A DNA stretch of 64,000 nucleotides from Armigeres subalbatus (Eukaryota > Arthropoda > Insecta > Diptera > Culicidae). A program made the position numbers and the translations under genes. Of this stretch, positions 45,507 through 57,204 are shown piece by piece. The notes below the pieces were generated by a model. The model was not told the DNA's origin. It searched no databases and saw only the letters and a program-made list of their open reading frames with translations. The DNA is taken from the NCBI RefSeq assembly GCF_024139115.2, contig NC_085141.1:67992675-68056674 (forward strand), in the 5' to 3' direction. Each line of letters starts with the position of its first letter. Position 1 is the stretch's first letter.

Positions 45507-48213
45507 TGTCCCTCCAGATGTTGCTTCAAATAATCCTTCAGGAATTCGAACAGATATTTCCTTCAGGATTTTCTCCGGTTATTCCTCCAGAAATTCGAGC
45601 GTATATTCGTCCAGCAATTTTTCCGGATATTTCTCCAGAAATTCGTCCACATATTCCTCCAGGAATCCCTTCGGATGTTCCTTCAGGAACTCGAGTGGAT
45701 ATTCATCCAGAAATGTTTCCGGATATTCCACTAAAAATTCAGCTGAATATTTATCCAGAAATTCCGCCAGATATTCCTCCAGGAATTCTTCCGGACGTTC
45801 AACCAGAAATTCCTCTGGATATTCCTCCAGGAGTTCCTCCGGATATTCATCCAGGAAATTCTCCAGATATTCCTCCAGGAATTCGTTCAGATATTCCTCC
45901 TGGAATCCCTTCGGATGTTCCTCCAGGAACTCGAGCGGATATTCATCCAGGAATTCTTCCGGATATTCCACCAGAAATTCATTCGGATATTCCTTCAGAT
46001 ATTCCCCCTGAAATTCCTCCAGGAATTCCATCAGGAAATACTCCGGATATTTCTCAAGGAATTCGAGTGGATATTTATCCAGAAATTCATCTGGATATTA
46101 TTCCAGGAATTCCGCCAGATATTCCTCCAGAAATTCTTTCGGATACCAGAAATTCCTCTGGATACGCCTCCAGGAGTTCCTCCGGATATTCATCCAGGAA
46201 ATTCTCCAGATATTTCTCCAGGAATTCGTTCAGATATTCCTCCTGGAATCCCTTCGGATGTTCCTCCAGGAACTCGAGCGGATATTCATCCAGGAATTCA
46301 TTCGGATATTCCTCCAGATATTCCTCCTGGAATTTCTCCAGGAATTCCATCAGGAAATCCTCCGGGTATTCCTCCAGGAATTCGTGGATATTCATCCAGG
46401 AATTCATCTGGATATTATTCCAGGAATTCCGCCAGATATTCCTCCAGAAATTCTTTCGGATACCAGAAATTCCTCTGGATACGCCTCCAGGTGTTCCTTC
46501 GGATATTTCTGCAGTAATTCTTCTGGATGTTCCTATAGGAATTCCTCCGGATACTCTTCTAGGAATTTGTCCAGATATTCCTATAAATCCATCCTATTAT
46601 TACTACAGGAATTCCGCCAGATATTCCTCCAGGTATTCTGGATATTCTTTCAGGAATCCGTCCATCTATTACTCAAGGAATTTTTCCAGATATTTCTAGA
46701 CCAACATTTGAAAAGGGCGTAACAGCCAAAATTTATTCCTTCTGATTCTTTGTCCCCATACATAGCTTTATATGTAGACGGAGAATCAGAAGCAATAAAT
46801 TTTGGCTGTTACGCCCTTTTCAAATGTTAGTCTAGAATTTCTCCAGAAATTCCTCCGGATATTCCTCAAGGAGTTGCTTCAAATATTCGAGCGGATATGC
46901 ATCTAGGAATTCTTCCAGATATTTCACCAGAAAACCATCTCTATATTCCTCCAGGTATTATTTCGAATATTTCGCCAGGAATTTGTCCAGATATTCCTCC
47001 AGAAATTCCTATGGATGCTCCTCCAGATATTCCTCCGGAAAATCCTCCAGGAACTCGTCCGGATATTCCTCCAGGAATTTGTCCATATACTACTCCAAGA
47101 ATTTCTCAGAAATTCCTCTGGAAATTCCTCCAAGAATTTCTCAGAAATTCCTGTGAAAATTCCTTCAAGAATTCCTCTGGATATTCCAGCAGGAGTTTTT
47201 CCGGATATTCCTCTGTTCCTAAGAATATTCCACCAGTAATTTCCTTCAGAATTTCTGCCGGATATTCCTCCAGGAATTCGTCCAGATATTTCTCCAGACA
47301 TTCCTCTGGATATTTATTTTATGGCATTCCTCTGGACATTCCCCCAGGAATTCGTTCAGATATTCCTCAAGAAATTTGTCCAGATATTATTCCAAGAATT
47401 GCTCCGGATATTTCTCCCGAAATTCTTCTGGATTTTTTTTCCAGGAGATCCTCCGGATGTTCTTCCAGGAATTCCTCCAGATATTCCTCCAGGAATTCCC
47501 TCCGAAAATTCATCCGGATATTTCTCAAGAAATTCGTCTAGATATTGCGACCGAATATTCTACCAGGAATTCCTCAAAACATTACATCGAATAATCCATC
47601 AGGAAATCGTTTGGATATATGAAAAAAAAACTTTTATTTGTGTGATTATTTCACGAAAGGAGTTTCCAGGAGTTTCTAAGGGTATTCCTTCAATGGAATT
47701 AGATTGAACCGAACTTACGTTCACGTGTATCGCCAGAACTCCATCTTCGATGGTAACAAGAATCGGACTGGCCCGCCAATTTCTTCAAGATTTTGTCCAG
47801 ATATTCCACTGAAATTTTCTCCGGACTTTCCTCCAGGAATTCCTCTTTTCTATTCCTCCGCATATTCCTCAAGAAATTAGTCCAGTCCATGAATACATTT
47901 AGATATTCCTCCTCTGGATATTCTTCCGGATATTCCTCCAGGAATTCGCCTCGGTATTCTTCTAGACATTTCTATGGATATTCCTTCAGAAATTCTTCCG
48001 GATATTCCTACAGGAATTCTATTGGATTTCCTCGAGGAATATGTCCGAATATTTCTCCATGAATTCCTCCAAATATTACTTCGAGTGTTCCTCCAGCAAT
48101 TTGTCCGGATATTCGTCCAAGAATTAATTTGGATCACCCTCCAGGAGTTCCTTGCGGATATTCCTCCAGGAATTCCTCCGGATAATCCAACAGGAATACG
48201 CCCGTATACTACA
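45507..48213 (+). repeat. 24-bp minisatellite, forward arm, 2.7 kb
   Basis: The unit is close to GGATATTCCTCCAGGAATTC plus four variable bases, period 24 bp. Because 24 is eight codons and the consensus lacks stops, all frames stay open for long distances (DIPPGIRS-type octapeptides, up to 397 codons). Copies are very degenerate and the frames change along the array. Interruptions include the palindromic MITE at 46694-46840 and unrelated sequence at about 47620-47790. Confidence 0.9.
46694..46840. mobile_element. Palindromic MITE inside the minisatellite
   Basis: Arms of about 55 bp: TTCTAGACCAACATTTGAAA on the left and TTTCAAATGTTAGTCTAGAA on the right, continuing through GGGCGTAACAGCCAAAATTT to CTTCTGATTCT. 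A loop of about 35 bp separates them. The minisatellite continues on both sides. Confidence 0.85.
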
Positions 48214-48230
48214 CCAGGAAGATTTCCTGG
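48214..48230. repeat. Hairpin at the minisatellite inversion point
   Basis: CCAGGAA-GAT-TTCCTGG is a perfect 7-bp stem with a 3-base loop. To its left the array reads GGATATTCCTCCAGGAATTC; to its right it reads the complement. Confidence 0.75.
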
Positions 48231-48965
48231 GGTAATACCCAAGGGAATTCTTGGGAATATTTCAGGAGGAATATTCGAAGGAATTCTTGGACGAGTATCC
48301 GGACAAATTCTGGAACGAATATCCGGAGAAATGTTTGGAGGAATTTGTGGAGAAATATATAGACGAATTCTTAGAAGAAAATTCAGTGGAAATTCTGGAG
48401 GAATATCCGGAACCATTCCAGGAGGAATGTCCGGAGGAATATCCTTAGGAATATCCGTAGAATATTCCGACAAAATCCTACACGAATATTTGAAGAAATA
48501 TTGGGAAGAACTCCTGGAGGATTTTCCGGAAGAATTTCAAGAGGAATAGCCGCAGGAATTCTGGGAGGAATATCAGGAAGAATTCAAAAAATAATTCTAC
48601 ATGAATTCCCGGAGGAATATACGAAGGAAATAAAGGTGGAATATCCGGAGAAGTTCCAGGAGGAATATTCGAAAGAATATCTGGAGGAATATTCAAAGGA
48701 ATTGTTGAAAGAATATCTGGGAGAATTCCTGGATGAATATTAAGAGAAATATCTTTAAGAATTCTCAGAGAAATATCCGGAGGAACTCCTGGAGGATTAT
48801 CCGGAAGATTTCTTGGAGGAATATTCCTCCATAAGAATTTCTGGAGGAATATCCGGAGGAAATCCAGGGAGAATATTAGGAGGAATTCCTGCAGGAAAAT
48901 CGGAAGGAATTCCTGGAGGAATATCTGGAGGAATTCCTGAATGAATATCTGTACCAGGGATTGAA
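48231..48965 (-). repeat. 24-bp minisatellite, reversed arm
   Basis: The same unit in opposite orientation (GAGGAATATCCGGAGGAATT). A further short block of reversed units is at 49365-49520, separated by unrelated sequence at 48966-49364. Confidence 0.85.
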
Positions 48966-49364
48966 TCCTAAAGAGAATGAACAAGTCTCTCACTTATCAT
49001 CTCTGTATACATATACGATGAGTAGCATACCGCGAGAGACTTTTTTCGCAAGCTGTCATGATAGGGAGGCTATACCTCATGATAAATTTCTTTTAGAAAG
49101 CTCCAAACGCGGGGAGCACTGGCTCTGATGATGCATTTCAACTTGTTATACACAGCTGTGTAGTAACCAACATGAAATGAGCGAAAACAAAGCGAGAATA
49201 TCCATTTTTCTGTGGGGCTGCTTATCCGATTCTGTTTTTTCGCACTTGTGTACAAGTTTGATAAATTTGTTATCATGGCTTGCTATGATTCGGAAAAGTT
49301 TTTGCCTCTCTTTTATCGTTGTTAGTTATCTATTGAGAGCGATTTCTGCAAACCCTGATCAGGA
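48966..49364. other. Spacer between two blocks of reversed minisatellite
   Basis: Unique-looking sequence containing GAGAGACTTTTTTCGCAAGC. No gene is supported. It may be an insertion into the array, but no terminal repeats were found. Confidence 0.4.
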
Positions 49365-49587
49365 CGAATTACTGGAGGAATATTCGAAAGAATTCTTCGA
49401 CGAATATCCGGAGAAGTTTCTGGAGGAATTTTTAAAGGTACTACAGTGAGAATATCAGGAGGAATTCCTTAAAGAATACCCGGAAGATTCCTGGACGAAT
49501 ATCCAGGGGACTTTCTAGAGGAATTTTCGGCATTTAATTACGAAAAATTCTAAAAATTTAGTAAATTAAGATCGATTGTCAGCACTA

Positions 49588-50006
49588 AAACCCTGATTAA
49601 TCCACCTAGCGGTGTTGGTGCCCTTCTCGTGCAAAAAAATACTAAAAAATAAGAGTAAGTGCTTTTTAGCGTGTTTTGCGCATAGAAAACAGTATTCTGG
49701 CCATAACTTCTGATCGCATAGTCCAATCTGGCCAATTTTCAATAGCAAACAATGGGACAGGATTCTCAGCCGAATGGAACTTGTTGCGAGTAATTCGGCC
49801 AACGCTTAGTTCCTTAGTCTACAAAATTTTGTACACATACGCACATACACATACACATACATACATACACACAAACAGACATCACCTCAATTCGTCGAGC
49901 TGAGTCGATTGGTAAATAACACTATGAGTCTCCGAGCCTTCTATCAAAAGTTTGGTTTTGGAGTTATCATAAAGCCTTTACGTATACTTAGTATATGAGA
50001 AAGGCA
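49588..50006 (+). mobile_element. Single-unit copy of the (CA)n-bearing MITE family
   Basis: Head CTGATTAATCCACCTAGCGG, one internal unit (GGCCATAACTTCTGATCG to CTTGTTGCGAGTAATTCGG), a short CATACA-rich tract, then the tail from CAGACATCACCTCAATTCGT to CGTATACTTAGTATATGAGA, then AAGGCA. It shows the basic element from which the 167-bp array at 10.7-13.5 kb was amplified. Confidence 0.85.
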
Positions 50007-50064
50007 AAAAAAAATGATGGTGGCGATGGAAAATTACCCATGATATTCGCTTGTTCTGTACTAC

Positions 50065-50642
50065 AGTAAGAGTAAGAATAAGAGTAAGAGTAAGCGTAAG
50101 AGTAAGAGTAAGAGTGAGAGTAAGAGTGAGAGTAAGAGTAAGAGTAAGAGTAAGAGTAAGAATGAGAGTAAGAGTAAGAGTAAGAGTAAGAGTAAGGGCG
50201 AGAGTAAGAGTAAGAGTAAGAATAAGAGTAAGAGTAAGAGTAAGAGTAAGAGTAAGAGTAAGAGTAAGAGTAAGAGTAAGAGTAAGAGTAAGAGTAAGAG
50301 TAAGAGTAAGAGTAAGAGTAAGAGTAAGAGTAAGAGTAAGAGTAAGAGTAAGAGTAAGAGTAAGAGTAAGAGTAAGAGTAAGAGTAAGAGTAAGAGTAAG
50401 AGTAAGAGTAAGAGTAAGAGTAAGAGTAAGAGTAAGAGTAAGTTGAAGAGTAAGAGTAAGAGTAAGAGTAAGCATAAGTGTAAGAGTAGGAGTAAGAGTA
50501 AGAGTGAGAGTAAGAGTAAGAGTAAGAGTAAGAGTAAGAGTAAGAGTAAGAGTAAGAGTAAGAGTAAGAGTAATAGTAAGAGTAAGAGTAAGAGTAAGAG
50601 TAAGAGTAAGAGTAAGAGTAAGAGTAGTAGTAAGAGTAAGTA
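50065..50642. repeat. (AGTAAG)n hexanucleotide array, 578 bp
   Basis: About 95 head-to-tail AGTAAG units with scattered single-base variants, purest at 50220-50440. All frames are open (SYSYSY, TLTLTL, RVRVRV, KSKSKS), which explains the long frames here. Confidence 0.95.
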
Positions 50643-50754
50643 CCCTTACTGGGCATGTGAACCTACTCTTCGATTGATCATTTGTGGGTTTCTCTAGAAA
50701 CTGTAAGGTGACCAAACTATTTTCAGCCATAATTATTAACCATGTTTATTTTAT

Positions 50755-50990
50755 TTATTTACTAGCAGACTTGACGAACTTTGTTACGCCTAAAATTGAT
50801 TTATTATCTGATTAATTCTTAAGCTAGGAAGAAATTGGTGTTTCATTTATATGGGAGCCTCCCTTTCCAAAGGTGGGAGGGGTGTCGAACCATCTTAAGA
50901 ATCTTTCCCAGCCCCAAAAACCTCTGCATACAACAGAGTCTATAAGGTTCGGACAGACAGAAATTAATTTTTATGTATATAGATTTATAA
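50755..50990 (+). repeat. Dispersed-repeat 3' end with TATATAGAT terminus
   Basis: Contains TATGGGAGCCTCCCTTTCC and CGGACAGACAGAAATTAA before TTTTTATGTATATAGAT, an arrangement I associate with 3' ends of insect non-LTR elements. No coding remains. Family uncertain. Confidence 0.35.
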
Positions 50991-51004
50991 CCAGTCAGGA
51001 ATAT

Positions 51005-51290
51005 GAAGCATTTTAAGGACAATCCTCACGGGGTGATGATTGTTATGTGTGTGTATGTGTGTATGTGTACAAAATTTCGTATACACACTTTTTGAAACTT
51101 AGCATTGGCCGAATGAATGGAACAGGTTCCATTTGACGGGGAATCCTGGCGCAATGTTGCTATTAAAATTTAACCAGATCGGACTGTGGGCTCAGAAGCT
51201 ATGACCAACATACTATTTCTTATGCGCAAAATACGCAAGAAAAGGGGACCAACAGGTTTTTTCCCTTATTCAACTAAAAATAGAGACAAA
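51005..51290 (-). mobile_element. Divergent minus-strand copy of the (CA)n-bearing MITE unit
   Basis: A GTGTGTATGTGTGTATGTG tract near 51046-51068 is followed, in reverse orientation, by sequence parallel to the 49680-49800 unit. Examples are CGATCTGGTTAAATTTT and GGCCGA-type matches and GCGCATAAGAAATAGTATGT. It is more decayed than the others. Confidence 0.5.
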
Positions 51291-51593
51291 GCTTACCGGC
51301 AAAGGTCTGTTCGAGTAAATCTATAAGCCTACTATCTGCCCAAGCAGCACTACTTATTTCTCAACGAGTAACAGGAACTGTTATGTGACTTACTAAAGAT
51401 CTGAATTATGCACATCGCGTCATATGTGGAACTTCTTTGTGTTACAAAAAGTGCAAGAAGTGGAGTCTATTAAATATCTTGCGACCACAATGAAAATAAA
51501 AACACAAAATCCAACTGAAAATTGAACCATGAACCTTGAGATTTGCAACAAGTGCACCATAGTAACAACAAAGTGATTGGTAACTTTATTGTA

Positions 51594-51790
51594 CCTCCTT
51601 AGCCGTGCGGTAAAACGCGAGGCTACAAAGCATGACCATGCTGAGGGTGGCTGGGTTCGATTCACGGCGCCGGTCTAGACAGTTTTCGGTTTGTCTCGAC
51701 TTCCCTGGGCATAAAAGTATCATCGTGTTAGCCTCATGATATACCAATGAAAAAATGGTAACTTGGCTTAGAAATCTCGCAGTTAATAGG
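51594..51790 (+). mobile_element. Feilai-type SINE, copy 4, 3'-truncated
   Basis: Head boxes TTAGCCGTGCGGTAAAACGC and GGGTTCGATTCACGG, body to AAATCTCGCAGTTAATAG, then an abrupt change to unrelated sequence. The last third and AAG tail are missing, and a short internal deletion follows CGGTTTG. Confidence 0.82.
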
Positions 51791-52101
51791 CTTGTGGAGA
51801 TTTTGTTAGCTTTTGGAGATTTTGATTTTTTATCACAAAGCGCTCTATTTCGATGTGTTTTTCTCGGAAATGCTCGAAGAGATCAAACTTTGTTTGAAAA
51901 CTCACTGAAAAAACATCAAGTCGATTTGTCCCATTGTTGAATTTCTACGCATATTTGTCTCGTGCTCATCAATATGACAGAATCGTTATTTTGTGTTGCT
52001 TGTAGAAATTGTATTAAATACTTAGTTCTCGCAAGCGTAGCCACTTTTAGAGATGAACAAGGCTAGTTAAAAGGATTTTTATTCTACATGATATCATTGT
52101 G

Positions 52102-52395
52102 GGGCCCTCCTTAAACGTGCGGTAAGACGCGCGGCTACAAAGCAAGACCATGCTGAGGGTGGCTGGGTTCGATTCCCGGTGCCGGTCTAGACAATTTTCG
52201 GCTTGGAAATTGTCTCGACTTCCCTGGGCATGAAAGTATCATCGTGTTAGCCTCATGATATACGAATGCAAAAATGGTACCTAACTTGGCTTAGAAACCT
52301 CGCAGTTAATAACTGTGGAAGTGCTTAAGTGAACACTAAGCTGCGAGGCGGCTCTGTCCCAGTGTGGGGATGTAATGCCAATAAGAAGAAGAAGA
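52102..52395 (+). mobile_element. Feilai-type SINE, copy 5
   Basis: Complete head (GGTAAGACGCGCGGCTAC, GGGTTCGATTCCCGG), body and (AAG)n tail. A target duplication ATCATTGTG is at 52093-52101 and 52396-52404. Confidence 0.9.
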
Positions 52396-52404
52396 ATCAT
52401 TGTG

Positions 52405-54229
52405 ATCTAGCAAAATCAACCACGTGGGCAGTACAATTTATTAAATTTTTAAAATTGAATTTAGTATGCGTAGAACGGCAGAGCTGAGCACAAAGTTTTT
52501 TGCAACATGTACCGAAATGTTATTTTATTTGTGCAACTAATCTTCTGCTATGCCACATATTGAACCCAAACGTCCAAGTTATTTGAGAGGTAGATTGCGA
52601 CATCAGTGGAACGGAAATGAAACATTGTGTTTTTGAAAGTGGAAGTGGCTCTGATGATGCAGTTTATTAGGAGCAAGCAGCTATTTGAAAGATGTTGCAC
52701 GTGCTGCTTGGGTGATAATCTTAGGGTCACCGAAGTTCGGAAAAACTCTACACAAAACTCTACAGATTGCACAAATTACACGATATAGGCCTGTATAGTG
52801 CTGTTTGCTATTGCAGTCGAGTGACGGACATGTTGCAAATCTGAGTACATCATTTCAGCGGTGCTGACATGCTTCATAATTCTAGAACCTTGTTGGGAGT
52901 GATTAAAACTTGAAAATGGAAAAGAAGCACATCATACTTTGGATGGTATTCGGCTTAACGATGCTTAGATCCACATATGAAAGCGTGCGAAAGGCGTTAA
53001 AATAATTATGATATGAGACTTTGTGCTTTTTTTAGATGATGGTGCTCCTAGCTGAGTTCAGAAGTGTTGATAAAAATAATGAATGTAGAAATTAGACTCA
53101 CAGTTTGTACTAATGATGTATATTTAATTTTTTTTCGGTGGATTATTCTGGCTGGAAATTCAAATTGTGCCACAATGCAATGGTAGGATTCAGATATACT
53201 TTGATATTTTTTTTTCAATATGGGGTTACAGCTCCTGGACTTCATCTCATAGCTCCTATATTCATCCCTCGAAAAATAAAGCAATGAGAAGGGATTCGAT
53301 TGAGTATATATTACAATGAAAATAATATAATAGCTCATATCGACGTCTTTGTGCAATCCTGGCACAACTCAAAATTGTTCGTATTGTCATTTTCTGTTCT
53401 GGGTTCTGTTCTACTAAGGACATAGAAAAAAAAACTCATCTAATACTCCAAACTCGCAATAGTTACAAAAATACTTCAGTCAACTTAGACTAACACACGA
53501 CGCAAACAACAGAAATATTTTTCCCTTGAAAATGACACAATTCCCGTGTCGAAACGTTGGGTACATAACAAACTCGTTGTGTAATTGTAAGACTGAGTAG
53601 CCGTTCAATAAATGTAGTTACATAAATATTTTAAAAAGTTTCTTTTTTTTGTAGAAAAAATTGAAAGATTATTTAAAAAAATGTCGGTACTGCAAGAAAC
53701 CGTCGATATGATTTATTTTTTACAACTAATGTTAGTTTGGGTAATCGAATTACTAGCAGTTCATGGCGTTTTTATATGAGACCTTTTATGGCACAATGAT
53801 GAGCATGATCACTACTGTATAACTTGGTAATAAAAGGAATACACTACCCCCTTTCCTTCTCACATATACGCCACGGTTCAAATGGTACGTTCGGATAAAT
53901 AATTCATTTTCTTTTGTATATGGCAATTTGTTGGTCAAACAAGCATCGCAAAGGAACATATTGACTCCGACGGCTGGAGGGTATAGCTTGCTCAATTGAT
54001 TTAAATGACGAGAAGCATATCCATTTTTAATCTGCCCTGTCGGTGAAATGGCAATTGAAACTTCTTCGACGTTCGGTGATGGATGCGCGCCCTTGAAATT
54101 GGATCGATTTGATCAAGGGAATCGTTTCTGACAAGAGGATGATTTATGACTAATGCCACATGGAAAACGGCAACCGTTGCTGACTTGAGTAATAGTTCAA
54201 TGATGCTTTGCAAACCGGTACTTTTAGAA
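52405..54229. other. Non-coding intergenic stretch
   Basis: Only short frames without family features. No transposon ends recognised. Confidence 0.5.
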
Positions 54230-54235
54230 TTTATT
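54230..54235 (-). promoter_or_regulatory. Polyadenylation signal of the small membrane-protein gene
   Basis: AATAAA on the minus strand about 127 bp past the stop codon of the 91-aa gene. It is the nearest canonical signal in the right orientation and supports 54362 as a genuine gene end. Confidence 0.45.
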
Positions 54236-54361
54236 GACTGAAATGGTAAGTAATATAACTAATTGGATAACTGTCATTGAAAAATCTGTGGAGTTTTCCT
54301 TAGAAGAGATGTTGATCGTTACTTAAAGCAAATCTTAACCTAAGAAGATGTTACGATGCGG

Positions 54362-55467
54362 TTACGAGTCATCATGCATCATCGCTGGTGTGTAGGAATT
54401 AACGTTCTCGATCGGTGTTTGTAGAACCAATTTTCGGAACGCTAGGTACGCCAGGCCCCCGAGTAAAATGTTAGCTATTCCGACCAGGGTGACGATGGCC
54501 CACGCGGGGATTGCAGTTCCACCTGGAGAAGAAACGTTTTGTTAGAGTCGTTTGTTAATAATAATTTCATTGGAATAGTTATGTAGATCTTACGTTTGTG
54601 CGTGCGAGTGATGGTACGGCGTCCTCGAAGAATCTTACGTCTGGCTTCAGTTTCATCCAAGCACAAGCTTAGTACCACTGAAAATGGAATAGAAGTTCAT
54701 GTAAGAAATAGTTTACCTAAATGTGTAATTCTAACACATAATCAATGGATTTCATAAATTTGTACAGAATTTTTTGGAGGAATTCCACTTGGAAGTTTAA
54801 AAAAAAGCTCCATGAAAATTCGTAGGAATCTCCAGAGGGATTTAGAAGAAATTTCCCGTGAAAAGTCGTTTTGGTCTGTGTTCATTCATTCCGCATAACA
54901 TAAAAACTAGTTGGATTTGCGTCATTACCACAGTAAATGTGAAAATTATAATTTAAAATTGAAAAAAAAACCTTTGAAAGTAAATTGAAGATTTTTATGG
55001 GGACTTTGTACGGGCAGTTTACAACATATATGCGCCCATAATTAACTTCCCAGCTTGATAATGCAACGACTCACAACTTTGAATTGACTAAAACAAGGTT
55101 TGTAGAGAAACATTATAGAAAGTTTTTGGATATTAACCTGTTCTCCTCCTGGCCCTAATTCCTTACAAAAATGGTAAACGATTTGACAACATAGATATGA
55201 TGAAGTTTCGTATTCATGAAGGATGGGAGTATTTCGAGCCAAACACAAATATGTCCATAAAATAATGATTTTTGCCTTTCTCGTACACCAAGGTGCAACG
55301 AAAAGGCTTTTTATTCACTTCCAAGATAATTTTGTGTTATTTACCAATCGACTCAGCTGGACGAATTGAGATGATGTCCGTATGTATGTGTGTGTGTGTG
55401 TGTATGTTTGCTGGGATTCCTATGTACGTACATGAGACAATCATGTGTATAAAAGCAGTATAAGTGA

Positions 55468-55501
<34 letters not shown>

Positions 55502-56713
55502 GCCCTGTTTGTGTGTCCGGTGACTAGCCAACCAGACGCAGCACGCGGGGAATTTCTCACAAAAAATCAAATATTTGACACTTCAATTCAATCAGATGTA
55601 GAAACCAAACCAGTGACACCTTAGACAACCAGGCACATCATTTGATGAAAGAAATCACAGATAACAGACGTTGAAAATTATGTTTTTTTGAATGCATGAT
55701 TTTTTTGTCTTTATTAGCGAGATAAATGCATGAATTAATGAACCATTTATATTGAAAAAAAAACACTTGCCAGGGGCGCTACTGCGTCCACAAATAAACT
55801 AGTTTAACAATAATAATGATTTTCTTTTGGGAATTGTTTATGTCTCCACTTTAACGATTAACGATTTAATGATATTCTTTTTAAGACATTTTAAATTTGA
55901 ACGATGTGCCGATTAAAGATAGTGTATGTTCTTCTGGAAGTACCATCGTTGGTTTCAGACCAGGTTATTTCACATTAATGATCCATACATTTCAACATGA
56001 TCTTTGTCTCTGGGACGTCAAAACCCTGGACCATGTTTAGGGTTCCAAACAGTACTGTAAAAGGTCATGATCGTCATAAGACAGAGAGCAATGCGCTATT
56101 TTCTATCTCTCTCAGGCGATACTTTCCACTTTTTTATCTCTAGATGGAGCTGTAGTCATTCAATCCCGCCCATTAGGGGCCATCCAGAAACCACGTGGTC
56201 ATATTTTTGAAGATTTTCAACCCCCCTCCCCCATGTGGCTTATCGTGGTCATTTGGCAGACCCCACCTCCCCCCCCCCTTTGACCACGTGGTTTTTTCTA
56301 AAGTACAAAAACTTTAAAAAAACTCAAAGGTGCAGCCCAATCGGGTTGTACGCAAAGGTGACGTTGAACTACGCAGCTGTATGTAATGAACAGGTTTTCG
56401 ACTTTTCTGTTCGATGAGACCAAAGCAAGCGTGTTTCAAGCCCAGGGTGAATCTGTTTTCGCTGTTTATCCTGCTCTCCTGAGATTGAGTGAAATTTTAG
56501 ACTAACATTTAAAAAGGAAGATAGAAATATTTTTTTCAAATAAACGATGATGAATAACACTGTCAAGCGATCACATATCCAAATTATCAATTAATAAAAA
56601 CTCGCTAGAGAGTAAGAATCGTTCGATAATTGTATCTTGATTCGAAGCATTATTGGTGAATGCTACTTTTGAACTTTTTTACCTACATAACACCAAAACA
56701 CAATGCCAAACAT
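54362..56713 (-). CDS. Small single-pass membrane protein, three exons, 91 aa
   Basis: I do not recognise the family. Exons: 56683-56713, 54594-54677 and 54362-54522. Introns are GT-AG and phases match (G|TG gives Val, C|GT gives Arg). The product would start [19 protein letters not shown], a likely signal peptide. It continues with a basic stretch, [20 protein letters not shown], then GTAIP and a membrane helix (about residues 44-68, [20 protein letters not shown]). It ends with a 23-residue polar tail before TAA at 54362-54364. Exons 2 and 3 are strong: hydrophobic pattern, clean splice sites and no stop. Exon 1 is inferred only from phase, signal-peptide character and a usable donor (G|gtaaaa); another upstream exon remains possible. 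A type I membrane topology is inferred. Confidence 0.6.
55271..55420 (-). mobile_element. Minus-strand end fragment of the (CA)n-bearing MITE
   Basis: TTTTGCCTTTCTCGTACACC is the terminal repeat. CAATCGACTCAGCTGGACGA and GAATTGAGATGATGTC match the reverse of the conserved tail, then a short (TG)n run. The head is missing. It lies in intron 1 of the small membrane-protein gene. Confidence 0.7.
55470..55498. repeat. (TA)n microsatellite
   Basis: About 14 perfect TA units. Confidence 0.95.
56172..56302. mobile_element. Small palindromic element with CCACGTGGTC ends
   Basis: GGGGCCATCCAGAAACCACG with AACCACGTGGTCA at 56188 and TGACCACGTGGTT near 56280 form inverted ends around a C-rich centre (CCCCCCTCCCCC, CCTCCCCCCCCC). 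A common short-MITE layout; the right terminus is eroded. Confidence 0.55.
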
Positions 56714-56719
56714 TCGATT

Positions 56720-57190
56720 GAGCTGAATTGTTTACATTAAATTGGTATTAGATTAGTTTGGTTAACATTAAAATAATAGCTTTTGTGTTGCAAGATTTGA
56801 AAAGTTATCGCCGATAACCACTCGCCTACTTTTCACACCTGCGAAGTTATCAAATGATAATTCCAAAAATCTGGCTGATAGTGTACCGCTGCGTTGCCTT
56901 GGCCGCTGCTTGACAGTTTGAGAGTTTATTGATAATAATTATCATTCCTTCACGTGAGGAGTCGGACTTTGCATTTACTCCAGCAGACACCAAGAGCCGA
57001 AGAAAAATTACCAGAACGCATTTACTGCAGCAGCGAAAAGATTCCGAGCCTCTCTACTGGCATCAATAGATGTAAGCGAGCAGCTGTCGTCAAACGCCCC
57101 CATGCTTTACAGAGAAAACGCGCGTGTAAGTTAGCAGAAACGAGTTAAAAGTCCCGTAAGTTGCATTAATTTAGCCTTGCTTTGTTCTCA
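56720..57190. other. Region upstream of the small gene; no gene recognised
   Basis: 56900-57160 is less AT-rich than its surroundings and holds a 64-codon plus-strand frame without family features. It could be part of a promoter region for the minus-strand gene, but nothing specific supports that. Confidence 0.3.
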
Positions 57191-57204
57191 AGGCTAACTG
57201 GGAA

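Noticed and set aside
45506..46699. 397-codon Pro/Ile/Asp-rich frame
   Set aside because: Stop-free 24-bp minisatellite; equally open frames occur in other phases and on the other strand, and units are too degenerate for a conserved protein.
49978..50730. Frames of TL, SY, RV and KS dipeptide repeats
   Set aside because: Translations of the AGTAAG hexanucleotide array.
41752..52395. tRNA genes at the SINE heads
   Set aside because: A and B boxes are present, but they sit in SINEs with a conserved non-tRNA body, AAG tail and target duplications, and lack a proper acceptor stem.
53786..54213. Minus-strand frames downstream of the small membrane-protein gene
   Set aside because: They follow its polyadenylation signal or overlap its 3' region, and show no family features.
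56954..57148. 64-codon plus-strand frame in a less AT-rich patch
   Set aside because: No recognisable domain, no upstream start context or polyadenylation signal tied to it.
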